DNA from: DATKEH01 sp035546355
GTDB lineage: Bacteria > Acidobacteriota > Thermoanaerobaculia > Multivoradales > JAIOJS01
Direction of reading: 5' to 3'
NCBI GenBank assembly: GCA_035546355.1
Contig: DATKEH010000132.1
Coordinates: 1-16,305, forward strand
Length of the DNA: 16,305 nt
Shown: positions 1-8,206 of the stretch, piece by piece
Position numbering within the stretch: position 1 is the first letter of the stretch
Layout: each line of letters starts with the position of its first letter
Notes under the pieces: model-generated
The model's database searches: none
Told to the model about the DNA's origin: nothing
Seen by the model: the letters and a program-made list of their open reading frames with translations, nothing else
Position numbers and translations under genes: made by a program

Positions 1-2
1 TC

Positions 3-773
3 CCCCAACCCTGGGTCGAGGGCCTCGATTGGGTCCGCTTCAAGGAGCGCACCGCCGAAGGCATCGGCCAGGTCTACCTGTTCGGGGAGCTCCGCAGCGG
101 CGAAGGCTTCGCCGGCTACTACCTGTGGGCGTGGCTGTTCAAGACCCCCCTGGCCGCCCAGATCCTGGCCCTGGCCGCCTTCGGCGCCTGGTGGGCCCGT
201 CGCCGGCGCTTCCGGTTCCTGGAGAACGAGCTGTTCCTCCTCCTGCCGCTGGCGTTCTTCATCGTCTACTTCAACTTCTTCTATCGCGCCCAGATCGGCT
301 TTCGCTTCATGCTGGTGGCGGTGCCGCTGGTCCACGTCTTCACCTCCAGCCTGTTGCACCGGCCGTCGCCCCTCCGCCGCCGCCTGCGCTGGGCCCTGCC
401 GGCGCTGCTGGCCTGGCAGGTGGTCTCGGTCCTGTCCTGGTTCCCCCACTTCATCCCCTACGTCAACGAGCTGGTCCGGCCCCGCTGGCACGGCTATCGG
501 ATCCTCTCGGACTCCAACATCGACTGGGGTCAGGCGCAGTGGCACAAGGACCGCTGGCTGGAGGAGCATCCGCAGGCGATCTTCGAGCCGGTCAGGCCCA
601 CCGCCGGGACGGTGGTGGTCCGCGTCAGCTACTTGACCGCTGTGGTGCGCCCGCGGCAGTACCGCTGGCTGCGCAACTACATGCAGCCGGTGGACCACAT
701 CGCCTATGCGTACCTGGTGTACGAAGTCACGCCGGAGGACCTGGAGGCCATGCCGCGGCGGGCGTTGTGGTAG
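3..773 (+). CDS. C-terminal part of a membrane glycosyltransferase, ArnT/PMT (GT39-like) type (5' truncated)
   Basis: The frame is open from the left window edge to TAG at 771-773, giving 256 residues with no start in view. Hydrophobic segments near residues 48-62 (LFKTPLAAQILALAAFGAWW), 75-90 (ELFLLLPLAFFIVYF) and 100-115, plus a further one around 130-145, indicate a polytopic membrane protein. After the last segment comes HFIPYVNELVRP and then LSDSNIDWGQ, a stretch typical of the C-terminal part of bacterial polyprenyl-phosphate-sugar-dependent glycosyltransferases of the ArnT/PMT superfamily. The soluble tail follows. Family members move a sugar from a lipid carrier onto lipid or protein on the outer face of the inner membrane. 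The catalytic first loop lies outside the window, so substrate cannot be inferred. It converges with the flavoprotein gene at 812, with only 38 nt between stops and no clear terminator there. Confidence 0.75.
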   Translation, partial: PQPWVEGLDWVRFKERTAEGIGQVYLFGELRSGEGFAGYYLWAWLFKTPLAAQILALAAFGAWWARRRRFRFLENELFLLLPLAFFIVYFNFFYRAQIGFRFMLVAVPLVHVFTSSLLHRPSPLRRRLRWALPALLAWQVVSVLSWFPHFIPYVNELVRPRWHGYRILSDSNIDWGQAQWHKDRWLEEHPQAIFEPVRPTAGTVVVRVSYLTAVVRPRQYRWLRNYMQPVDHIAYAYLVYEVTPEDLEAMPRRALW

Positions 774-811
774 CCGGACCGATCGCGCTGTCACGGCATC
801 CGTATGCGGGC

Positions 812-2353
812 TCAGCGCAGCAGTCGCAGCCGCCAGTGCAGGAGCCGCTTCGCCGCCGGGGTGAGCCGCTGCCGGTTCCAGGCGTCGGCGGCCCTCTTGA
901 TCACCTCGGCCTGGGTGGGGTAGGGGAAGATGGTGTCGGCGATCTTGCCCAGGCCCACCTTCTGACCCACCGCCAGGCACAGGGGGGCGAGCAGGTCGCC
1001 GGCGTCGGCCGCCACCACCGTGGCGCCGAGGATGGCGTCACTCCCCTTGCGGTAGTGCACCTTGAGGAACCCTTCCGCCTCGCCGTCGAGCACCGCGCGG
1101 TCGACGGAGGAGAGCTCGACCCGCAGCGTCTCGACCTCGATCCCCCGCTGCCGCGCCTCCTCCTCGTAGAGCCCGAGGTGCGCCACTTCGGGGCTGGTGT
1201 AGGTGCACCAGGGGATCACCAGGTCACCCGCGCGTCTGTGCCCCATGGCGAGGGCGAGCACGTTGCGCAGCACGGCGCGCGCCTGGGCGTCGGCGGCATG
1301 GGTGAATTGATAGGGCGAGGCGACGTCGCCGCAGGCGTAGATGCGGGGGTTGGTGGTGCGGAAGCGGTCGTCGACCTTCACCCCCTTGGGGGTGTGCTCG
1401 ACGCCGGCCTCCTCCAGGCCCAGGCCCTCGACGTTGGGCGCCCTGCCGGCTGCCACCAGGATGGCGTCGGCGGTGATCCAGTCGCGCTCCCCCTCGCGCG
1501 TGAAGCGGATCACCGTGTCCTCGCCCTGGCGCTCGACGGCCGCGAGCTCGACCCCCAGCTCCAGGCGGATGCCGTCCCGCTCGAGGGCGCGCCGAACCAG
1601 CTCGGCGGCGTCGGGGTCTTCCCGCGGCAGCACCCGGGGCATGACGTCGAACAGGGTGACCTGGCTGCCGAAGCGCGCCAGGGCCTGGGCCAGCTCGCAG
1701 CCGATCGGTCCGCCGCCGATCACCGCCAGCCGCCGGGGGAGCTCGACGAGCGAGAAGACGGTTTCGTTGGTGAGGTAGCCCGCCTCCTCCAGGCCGGGAA
1801 CCGGCGGCGCCGTCGGCCGTCCACCGGTGGCGACGACGGCGCGGCGGAAGCGTAGCCGCTTGCCCCCGACCTCCACCGCTTCGCCGCTGACGAAGCGTCC
1901 CTCGCCGAGGAAGACGTCGACGCCCAGCTGCTGGAAGCGGCGGGCGCTGTCGTGAGCCGCGATGCCGGCGCGCAGCCGGCGCATGCGTTCCATCACCACG
2001 GCGAAGTCGCCGCTGCCGATGTGCGGCGGCGCGCCGAAGGCGCTGCCGGTCATCACCGTCTGCCAGACGCGCGCGGCGGCGAGCAACGCCTTGGACGGCA
2101 CGCAGCCGACGTTGAGGCAGTCGCCGCCCATGAGGTGGCGCTCCACCAGGGCGACCTCGGCGCCGAGCCCGGCGGCGCCCGCGGCCGTCACCAGCCCCGC
2201 CGTACCCGCCCCCACCACCACCAGGTGATAGCGGCGGCGCGGCTCCGGGTTGCTCCACCCCGGCGGATGGACGTGAGCGAGCAGCGCCCGGTTGTGCTCG
2301 TCCAGCGGCGTGACGCGGGGGCGGAGGGGATCGTCCTCGTCAGGAGCCAGCAT
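812..2353 (-). CDS. Mercuric-reductase-like FAD/NAD(P) disulfide oxidoreductase
   Basis: This 513-residue protein is a class I pyridine nucleotide-disulfide oxidoreductase. FAD-binding GAGTAGL is at residues 48-54, the redox-active pair is CLNVGC (Cys79, Cys84) followed by VPSK, NAD(P)-binding GGGPIG is at 213-218, and the second FAD motif ACGDVA is at 340-345. The dimerisation domain follows from about 375. Near the C-terminus YPTQAE (478-483) has Tyr where dihydrolipoamide dehydrogenases carry the catalytic HPT histidine. Tyr here is a feature of the MerA-like branch, but the N-terminal heavy-metal domain and the C-terminal Cys-Cys pair of true mercuric reductases are both absent, so mercury reduction is unlikely and the electron acceptor is unknown. 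The start ATG has a GAGGAG site 7 nt upstream and overlaps the end of the TVP38 gene by 14 nt, indicating one transcript and translational coupling. An N-terminal extension of about 40 residues (PLDEHNRALLAHVHPPGW) is usual in this subfamily. Confidence 0.9.
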   Translation of the reverse strand: MLAPDEDDPLRPRVTPLDEHNRALLAHVHPPGWSNPEPRRRYHLVVVGAGTAGLVTAAGAAGLGAEVALVERHLMGGDCLNVGCVPSKALLAAARVWQTVMTGSAFGAPPHIGSGDFAVVMERMRRLRAGIAAHDSARRFQQLGVDVFLGEGRFVSGEAVEVGGKRLRFRRAVVATGGRPTAPPVPGLEEAGYLTNETVFSLVELPRRLAVIGGGPIGCELAQALARFGSQVTLFDVMPRVLPREDPDAAELVRRALERDGIRLELGVELAAVERQGEDTVIRFTREGERDWITADAILVAAGRAPNVEGLGLEEAGVEHTPKGVKVDDRFRTTNPRIYACGDVASPYQFTHAADAQARAVLRNVLALAMGHRRAGDLVIPWCTYTSPEVAHLGLYEEEARQRGIEVETLRVELSSVDRAVLDGEAEGFLKVHYRKGSDAILGATVVAADAGDLLAPLCLAVGQKVGLGKIADTIFPYPTQAEVIKRAADAWNRQRLTPAAKRLLHWRLRLLR

Positions 2354-3098
2354 CGGCGGTCTCCTCGCGCAGGGCGCGGCGGGCGGTACGGGTCACCAGC
2401 GCGGTGACGGCGAGAGTGGCGGCCAGCCCGAGCCCCAGCACCGCCCAGTAGCCGGCGCCGCGCTCGGCCTCCACTCCGCCGGCGACCGCCGCCACCTCGC
2501 CCGCCAGCTTGCCGTAGTAGACGTAGAGCAGGGTGCCGGGGAGCATGCCGATCGAGCCGACCAGATAGTCGCCGAAGCGCACGTCGGTGAGCCCCAGAGC
2601 GTAGTTGAGGAGGTTGAACGGGAAGACCGGCGACAGGCGGAGCAGCAGGACGATCTTGCGCCCCTGCCGCCCCACCGCCCGGTCGATCGTGCGGAAGCGG
2701 GCGTTGCCGGCCAGGCGGCGCGCGACGGCTCCCCGCGCCAGATAGCGGGCGACCAGGAAGGCGAGGGACGAACCGAGGACGGCCCCGGCGAAGACGTAGA
2801 GGGTGCCCTCGACGAGGCCGAAGATGGCGCCGGCCGCCAGCGTCAGCAGCGAGCCGGGGACCATCGCCACCGTGGCCAGGGCGTAGCCGGCGACGAAGAC
2901 CACCGGCCCCCAGATCCCCTGACCCTCCACCCAGCCGGCAAAGCGCGGCACGTAGCCGCCGAGCTGCCGCCCCACCAGGACCAGCGCGACCAGCACCGCG
3001 GCGCCGGCGAGGACCCTGGCCCAGAGGGGGAGGGCGCGGGCGCGGCCGCCCGTGGAGGCCGGCTCCATCGTCTCCGCAGGGGCGCTGAGGTCGGTCAT
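2340..3098 (-). CDS. TVP38/TMEM64 (DedA/SNARE-associated superfamily) membrane protein
   Basis: The product has 252 residues. A cytoplasmic N-terminus is followed by a first helix at about 25-47, a re-entrant region PGSLLTLAAGAIFG (81-94), a helix at about 98-118, the conserved RLSPVFPFNLLNYALG (154-169), then SIGMLPGTLLYVYYG (182-196) and a last helix near 216-236. These are the hallmarks of the SNARE-assoc/VTT domain. DedA-superfamily proteins are implicated in lipid flipping across the inner membrane; the role of the TVP38 branch is not settled. The start is taken at the ATG preceded by AGGACAGG, although the frame stays open a further 60 codons upstream; that extension is low in hydrophobic residues and resembles no part of the family. 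The gene overlaps the downstream flavoprotein by 14 nt. This pairing of TVP38 with a MerA-like oxidoreductase recurs in other bacteria, suggesting a shared membrane redox function, which is inference. Confidence 0.88.
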   Translation of the reverse strand: MTDLSAPAETMEPASTGGRARALPLWARVLAGAAVLVALVLVGRQLGGYVPRFAGWVEGQGIWGPVVFVAGYALATVAMVPGSLLTLAAGAIFGLVEGTLYVFAGAVLGSSLAFLVARYLARGAVARRLAGNARFRTIDRAVGRQGRKIVLLLRLSPVFPFNLLNYALGLTDVRFGDYLVGSIGMLPGTLLYVYYGKLAGEVAAVAGGVEAERGAGYWAVLGLGLAATLAVTALVTRTARRALREETADAGS

Positions 3099-3101
3099 GG
3101 T

Positions 3102-3109
3102 CCTGTCCT
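3102..3109 (-). promoter_or_regulatory. Ribosome binding site that sets the TVP38 start
   Basis: On the minus strand the sequence reads AGGACAGG, ending 3 nt before the ATG at 3098; the first AGGA is 8-9 nt from the start codon. It favours this ATG over upstream in-frame starts, whose extra residues show no family similarity. Confidence 0.45.
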
Positions 3110-3223
3110 GGCAGCTCCGGACGGCGTCCGACGGAGTCGAGCCGCGGAGGTCTCCACAGGTACGGGGAGGCACGACGGGCGGTTTGCTCGCTGCGCCGGC
3201 GCTCGTCGGGTCGTCTGGGGGGC

Positions 3224-3254
3224 AGCGTAGCACAGCGCGGGCGTCTATCTCCAA
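3224..3254 (-). promoter_or_regulatory. Possible promoter for the TVP38-flavoprotein operon
   Basis: On the minus strand an extended -10 element TGC-TACGCT (3232 to 3224) lies 19 nt downstream of TTGGAG (3254 to 3249). The -10 fits TAnnnT with the extended TGn, while the -35 matches only the TTG. The leader to the TVP38 start would be about 120 nt. The long spacer makes this a weak call. Confidence 0.28.
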
Positions 3255-3313
3255 TAGTTGCCGCAGATCTGCTCTCATGCCAAGAAACCATGGTCATTAT
3301 GTCGAACAACCCC

Positions 3314-3342
3314 TTGATTTCTGCATAATGCATCTATACGAT
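3314..3342 (+). promoter_or_regulatory. glnA promoter (sigma-70-like)
   Basis: TTGATT (3314-3319) and TACGAT (3337-3342) are separated by exactly 17 nt, in a conspicuously AT-rich patch (about 3280-3360) within an otherwise GC-rich sequence. The start of transcription would fall near 3349, giving a leader of about 28 nt that holds the GGAGG site at 3363-3367. The rest of the 279-nt divergent spacer (3099-3377) shows no gene. I see no sigma-54 GG-N10-GC site. Confidence 0.6.
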
Positions 3343-3377
3343 GCGCTAAATCGGCAGAAACCGGAGGACACTGCGAA

Positions 3378-4709
3378 ATGGGAAACCGAAAGGACATCCT
3401 GCAGGCGGTAGACGACCACGAGGTGCGGTTCATCCGCCTCCAGTTCACCGACATCATGGGGGTGATCAAGAACGTCGAGATCCCGCGCAGCCAGCTGGAG
3501 AAGGCGCTGGACGGCCAGATCATGTTCGATGGCTCCTCGATCCAGGGCTTCACGCGCATCGAGGAGTCGGACATGCTGCTGGTGCCCGACCTCGACACCT
3601 TCCGCATCAACCCCTGGAGCAATCCCGACGGCTCGAAGGTGGCGCGGCTGATCTGCGACATCTACCTGCCCGACGGCAGCCCCTTCCCCGGCTGCCCGCG
3701 CATGACGCTGAAGCGGCAGGTCGAGAGGGCCAAGAAGATGGGCTACACCATGGTGGCCGGCCCGGAGGCGGAGTTCTTCCTCTTTCAGCGCGACGCCCAG
3801 GGCGAGCCGATCGTCGAGACCCACGACGTCGGCGGCTACTTCGACCTCACCCCGATCGACAAGGGCGAGGACTGCCGCCGCGACATCGTCATCGTGCTGG
3901 AGTCGATGGGGTTCGAGGTGGAGGCGGCGCACCACGAGGTGGCGCCGGGGCAGCACGAGATCGACTTCAAGTACGCCGACGCCATCGCCTGCGCCGACAA
4001 CGTGATGACCTTCAAGTTCGTGGTCAAGAAGGTGGCCCAGGACCACGGGCTGCACGCCACCTTCATGCCCAAGCCGATCTTCGGCGTCAACGGCTCCGGC
4101 ATGCACACCCATCAGAGCCTGCTCGACAAGAATCGCAAGAACGCCTTCCACGACCCCAAGGGGGAGTGGGAGCTGTCGCGGGTGGCGATGGGCTACATCG
4201 GCGGCATCCTGCAGCACGCGCCGGCCTTCGTCGCGGTGACCAACCCGCTGGTCAACTCCTACAAACGGCTGGTGCCGGGCTACGAGGCGCCGGTCAACAT
4301 CGCCTGGGCGGAGAAGAACCGCAGCCCGCTGGTGCGGGTGCCGGCCAAGCGGGGAATGTCGACGCGTTGCGAGGTGCGGGTGCCGGACCCGTCGTGCAAC
4401 CCCTACCTGGCGCTGGCGGTGATGCTCGCCGCCGGCCTCGACGGCGTGGCCGAGAAGATGCACCCGGGGGGGCCGGTCAACAAGAACATCTTCACCATGA
4501 GCGACCGCGAGAAGCGCCGCCTGCGCATCAAGCAGCTGCCCGGCAACCTCTCCGACGCGCTCGACGCCCTGGAGAAGGACCGGGTGATGCGGGACGCCCT
4601 CGGCGACCACATCTCCCGCCTGTACGTCGACGCCAAGCGGCAGGAGTGGCAGGACTACATCTCGCTGGTCCACCCCTGGGAGCAGCAGCGGTACCTGGGC
4701 CTCTACTAG
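3378..4709 (+). CDS. glnA: Glutamine synthetase, type I-alpha
   Basis: The 443-residue enzyme makes glutamine from glutamate, ammonia and ATP in the cytoplasm and is expected to be a dodecamer. The beta-grasp N-domain carries DGSSIQGF (51-58). The catalytic domain has metal-binding GPEAEFF (128-134), HHEVAPGQHE (185-194), NGSGMHTHQS (238-247), the loop NPLVNSYKRLVPGYEAP (289-305), and arginine-rich AEKNRSPLVRVP. The length (about 440 rather than 470), the C-terminal VHPWEQQRYL and Arg60 in FTRIEESDM resemble the GSI-alpha class of Bacillus, where the equivalent arginine takes part in glutamine feedback inhibition. The adenylylation tyrosine of GSI-beta enzymes is absent: the corresponding stretch reads NIFTMS. 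Control is therefore likely by feedback and transcription rather than adenylylation. The ATG has GGAGG 10 nt upstream. It is monocistronic and divergent from the TVP38 operon. Confidence 0.97.
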   Translation: MGNRKDILQAVDDHEVRFIRLQFTDIMGVIKNVEIPRSQLEKALDGQIMFDGSSIQGFTRIEESDMLLVPDLDTFRINPWSNPDGSKVARLICDIYLPDGSPFPGCPRMTLKRQVERAKKMGYTMVAGPEAEFFLFQRDAQGEPIVETHDVGGYFDLTPIDKGEDCRRDIVIVLESMGFEVEAAHHEVAPGQHEIDFKYADAIACADNVMTFKFVVKKVAQDHGLHATFMPKPIFGVNGSGMHTHQSLLDKNRKNAFHDPKGEWELSRVAMGYIGGILQHAPAFVAVTNPLVNSYKRLVPGYEAPVNIAWAEKNRSPLVRVPAKRGMSTRCEVRVPDPSCNPYLALAVMLAAGLDGVAEKMHPGGPVNKNIFTMSDREKRRLRIKQLPGNLSDALDALEKDRVMRDALGDHISRLYVDAKRQEWQDYISLVHPWEQQRYLGLY

Positions 4710-4779
4710 TCTCCTGCCCCGCGGCCGGGGGTGGAGCTCCGCCGCCACGTCGGCAGATCGCGTCGACTCTGCGGGTGTA

Positions 4780-4802
4780 GGGCGGGGCCCCCATCCCCGC
4801 CC
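4780..4802. terminator. Possible terminator between convergent glnA and DUF4301 genes
   Basis: A perfect 8-bp inverted repeat GGGCGGGG / CCCCGCCC with a 7-nt loop sits in the 107-nt spacer between two convergent stop codons. The stem is all G-C, but no T-run follows on either strand, so it is not a canonical intrinsic terminator. Position is the main support. The rest of the spacer (4710-4779) holds no gene. Confidence 0.4.
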
Positions 4803-4816
4803 CTCCCGGAGCGGCG

Positions 4817-6385
4817 CTACGAGCCCGCCGCCTGGTGGGCGGGGCGCAGCAGGTCGAACACCGTCTTGACGGGGGCGAAGGTGTCCCCCGGCACCTCGAC
4901 GAAGACGGTGTGCCATCCGGCCATGGCGCCGTTCCACAGCCCCGGTCGCTCGAGGGCGAGTAGCGGGCGCCCCTGGTGCGACTTGCGGGCGATGAACACC
5001 GCGCGCGGGTCGACGAAGCGGTCGAGCTCGTAGGGCAGCCCGTCGGCGTCGCGCAGCGCGCAGGCCAGCTGCACCGGGTTGAAGTGGGTCGAGGAGGCGA
5101 AGACGGCGGCCTGCTCCTCGTCGTCGCCGGGCACTTCGGCCCTCTCGACGATCTGCACGCTGATCTCGCCGTCCGGGCGCCGGACCCAGAACGGTCCGCC
5201 GCCCGGCTCACCGGCGTTGGGCACGACGCCGCACACCCGCAGCGGCCGGTCGAGCAGGTCGAGCACGCGCCGCCGGCGGGCGGCGGGGGAGGGGTCGTGG
5301 CCGGGGAGGGGTCGGCCCAACTCCTCGACGAAGCTCTCGGCGGCGATCAGCAGCTGGCGCGAGTCTTCGCCGGCGAGGCGGCGGCGGAGCTCGCGCGCCC
5401 TCGCCTCCAGCCGCACCAGCAGGCCGCCGAGGACCCGCTGCCAGTGGGCCACCGCCGCCTGCGCGGGCCCCTCGGGCAGCACGTTGTCGATGTTCTTCAG
5501 GTACAACAGGTCGCCGCCGAGGGCCTGCAGGTTGTGCAGCAGGGCGCCGTGGCCGCCGGGGCGCAGCAGCAGCGTGCCGTCGTCGTCGCGGAACGGCTCT
5601 CCGGTGTCGGGGTCGAGCGCCAGGGTGTCGGTGGACGGCTCCTGCACCGACAGGCCGACCTCGCAGCGGACCTCCCGCCGCGCCGCGATCCGGGCCGATG
5701 CCGCTTGCGCCTCGGCGCGGAAGCGCTCCCGGTGCTCCGGCGGCACGGTGAAGTGGAGCCGGCAGGCGCCGCGGCCATCGGCCAGGTAGCCGGCGCCCTC
5801 CACCAGGTGCTCCTCCAGGGGCGTCCGCACCTCGCCGCCGGGGTGGCGGTGGAAGGGGACGAGCCCCTTGGGGAGGTCGGCCAGCCCCAGCCCCTCGGGG
5901 CCGAGCAGCGCCGCCAGCACCGGCACCGCGTCACCGCGCTCGCGCAGCGTGTCGAGATCGCTCCCGCGTGCGGCGCACGCGGCCGCCAGGGCGTCGCGGA
6001 AGGGGACGCGCGGCAGCTCGGCGAGCAGGCGCAGCGCGTCCCCCGCCGGCCCGTCGCCGGCGCCGGCCCGGCGGGCGAGCTGCTCGGCCGATGGCGGCGG
6101 GTCCTCCTGCAGCAGCTCCAGCAGCGTCCGGAACATGCGGGTGGCGGCGCCGGAGGCGGGGACCAGCTTGCCGAAGCGTCCCGCTGCGGCGGCGTCGCCC
6201 TGATCGGTCACCAGCCCTTCCGCCGCCTCCTCCCCCAGCACGCGAATGCCGTCTCCCGGGGTGCAGGGGCGCAGCAGGCGGAACGGCTGTGGCGGCTGGC
6301 GCAGCAGGGCCAGCTGCCGCTCCGCCTCCGCCTCGCCGATGCCGCGCTCGGAGAGCTGGCGCCGGTCGGCCTCGCCGAAGCTCAC
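4817..6385 (-). CDS. DUF4301 family protein, possible nucleotidyltransferase-like enzyme
   Basis: This 522-residue protein matches the DUF4301 family over its full length. Recognisable blocks are RPCTPGDGI (39-47), KLVPASGAATRMF (73-85), LPKGLVPFH (171-179), RTPLEEHLVE (187-196), LHFTVPPEH (210-218), LRPGGHGALL (274-283), KNIDNVLP (297-304), GVVPNAGEPGGGPFWV (386-401), SSTHFNPVQL (431-440) and RPGLWNGAMAGWHTVFVEVP (480-499). The family has no assigned function that I know. The glycine/arginine loop ASGAATRM, the PGGHG loop and the Asp in KNIDN recall the nucleotide and metal loops of sugar-1-phosphate nucleotidyltransferases such as UDP-sugar pyrophosphorylases; that is my inference. It is the last gene of the rfb operon. 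Its GTG start overlaps the rfbC stop (GTGA), so translation is probably coupled; GGAG lies 10 nt upstream. No signal peptide or membrane segment is visible. Confidence 0.88.
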   Translation of the reverse strand: MSFGEADRRQLSERGIGEAEAERQLALLRQPPQPFRLLRPCTPGDGIRVLGEEAAEGLVTDQGDAAAAGRFGKLVPASGAATRMFRTLLELLQEDPPPSAEQLARRAGAGDGPAGDALRLLAELPRVPFRDALAAACAARGSDLDTLRERGDAVPVLAALLGPEGLGLADLPKGLVPFHRHPGGEVRTPLEEHLVEGAGYLADGRGACRLHFTVPPEHRERFRAEAQAASARIAARREVRCEVGLSVQEPSTDTLALDPDTGEPFRDDDGTLLLRPGGHGALLHNLQALGGDLLYLKNIDNVLPEGPAQAAVAHWQRVLGGLLVRLEARARELRRRLAGEDSRQLLIAAESFVEELGRPLPGHDPSPAARRRRVLDLLDRPLRVCGVVPNAGEPGGGPFWVRRPDGEISVQIVERAEVPGDDEEQAAVFASSTHFNPVQLACALRDADGLPYELDRFVDPRAVFIARKSHQGRPLLALERPGLWNGAMAGWHTVFVEVPGDTFAPVKTVFDLLRPAHQAAGS

Positions 6386-6951
6386 CCGCGGCCGGCTCCG
6401 GCGGTTTCGCGCAGCAACGCCTCGACGTCGCGCAGGCGGGGCGCCGAACGGTCCTTCGCCGACAGCCGCGGCTCACCGACCAGCGGCCAGGCGACGTCGA
6501 GGTCGGGGTCATCCCAGGCGATGGCGATCTCGTCGTCGCGGTCGTAGAGCGCGGTGCACTTGTACTCGACCTGGGCGACGGGGCTCAGCACGCAGAAGCC
6601 GTGGGCGAACCCGGGTGGGACCCAGAGCTGGCGGAAATCCTCGGCCGAGAGGGTCGCCGCCACCCACTGCCGGTAGCTGGGCGAGCCCGGGCGGATGTCC
6701 ACCGCCACGTCCCAGATCTCCCCTTCGACGGCGCGCACCAGCTTTCCCTGCGGGTTGCGACGCTGCGCGTGCAGACCGCGCAGCGTGTTCTGCACCGAGC
6801 GGGAGTGGTTGTCCTGCACGAAGGGGGCGGGAATTCCGCCCCGGCGGTACTTTTCCAGGTGATAGGTCTCGAGGAAGAAGCCCCGCTCGTCACGGTGCAC
6901 CGTCGGCTCTACCAGGATGACTTCGGGCAGCTCGGTGGCGAGGAAGCGCAC
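6382..6951 (-). CDS. rfbC: dTDP-4-dehydrorhamnose 3,5-epimerase
   Basis: The 189-residue RmlC-type cupin epimerises C3 and C5 of dTDP-4-dehydro-6-deoxyglucose, the third step to dTDP-L-rhamnose. Typical blocks are RDERGFFLETY (20-30), the catalytic histidine in LRGLHAQ (His61), GKLVRAVEGEIWDVAVD (69-85), WVPPGFAHGF (110-119), VEYKCTALY with the conserved tyrosines (Tyr130 and Tyr136), and SAKD (Asp167), the partner of the catalytic His. The length is normal for the family. The start is GTG with no Shine-Dalgarno; instead TAGACT lies 6 nt upstream. It follows rfbB by 48 nt and overlaps the DUF4301 gene by 4 nt. It could act on another dTDP-6-deoxy-4-ketosugar if the strain does not make rhamnose; rfbD is not in view. 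Confidence 0.95.
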   Translation of the reverse strand: MRFLATELPEVILVEPTVHRDERGFFLETYHLEKYRRGGIPAPFVQDNHSRSVQNTLRGLHAQRRNPQGKLVRAVEGEIWDVAVDIRPGSPSYRQWVAATLSAEDFRQLWVPPGFAHGFCVLSPVAQVEYKCTALYDRDDEIAIAWDDPDLDVAWPLVGEPRLSAKDRSAPRLRDVEALLRETAGAGRG

Positions 6952-6957
6952 GGCGGG

Positions 6958-6963
6958 AGTCTA
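6958..6963 (-). promoter_or_regulatory. -10-like hexamer TAGACT immediately upstream of rfbC
   Basis: TAGACT (TAnnnT) lies 6 nt before the rfbC GTG in the 48-nt spacer after rfbB. No Shine-Dalgarno is present and no -35 match is visible 16-18 nt further up. It would allow an internal, leaderless rfbC-DUF4301 transcript. Confidence 0.4.
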
Positions 6964-6999
6964 CCGCGCATCCCCTCCCGCTCCCCCTCCGCCGGAGTG

Positions 7000-8118
<1,119 letters not shown>

Positions 8119-8126
8119 GGCGGGCT

Positions 8127-8132
8127 AGTATA
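8127..8132 (-). promoter_or_regulatory. -10 element TATACT of the rfb operon (leaderless)
   Basis: TATACT matches the consensus at 5 of 6 positions and lies 8 nt from the rfbB GTG, so transcription would begin at or next to the start codon. There is no convincing -35 hexamer; the bases 17 nt upstream read CCTGGG. It sits in the 94-nt divergent spacer 8119-8212. Confidence 0.55.
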
Positions 8133-8135
8133 CGT

Positions 8136-8164
8136 GGCAGGACACGCTCCCCAGGGCGCCTGCC
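8136..8164. repeat. Imperfect inverted repeat in the rfbB/haloperoxidase divergent spacer
   Basis: GGCAGG (8136-8141) pairs with CCTGCC (8159-8164). Inside it CGCTC and GGGCG can pair further with one G-T wobble. It lies immediately upstream of the rfbB -10 and covers its -35 region, so it could be an operator; on the other strand it would fold in the haloperoxidase leader. Confidence 0.35.
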
Positions 8165-8197
8165 CCGCGCAGACGGAGGCGCCGCCGCTGGACGATG

Positions 8198-8206
8198 GGA
8201 GGAGGG
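8198..8206 (+). promoter_or_regulatory. Ribosome binding site that sets the haloperoxidase start
   Basis: GGAGGAGGG ends 6 nt before the ATG at 8213, an ideal spacing. It lies just after an earlier in-frame ATG (8195), which would translate the site itself as Gly-Gly-Gly, so the ATG at 8213 is preferred. Confidence 0.8.

Noticed and set aside
774..811. Terminator between the glycosyltransferase and flavoprotein genes
   Set aside because: The 38-nt spacer has only a 4-bp GCAT/ATGC match and no T-run.
29..1855. A 608-codon open frame on the plus strand across the glycosyltransferase and flavoprotein genes
   Set aside because: It is out of frame or antisense to two well-recognised genes, is low-complexity (Pro, Ala, Arg, Gly, His) and shows no family motif; long false frames are expected at this GC content.
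812..2353. Mercury-resistance (mer) gene
   Set aside because: There is no C-terminal Cys-Cys pair, no N-terminal metal domain, and no merR, merT or merP nearby.
3099..3278. A 60-residue upstream extension of the TVP38 protein
   Set aside because: The extension has no family similarity, and a Shine-Dalgarno-like AGGACAGG precedes the ATG at 3098.
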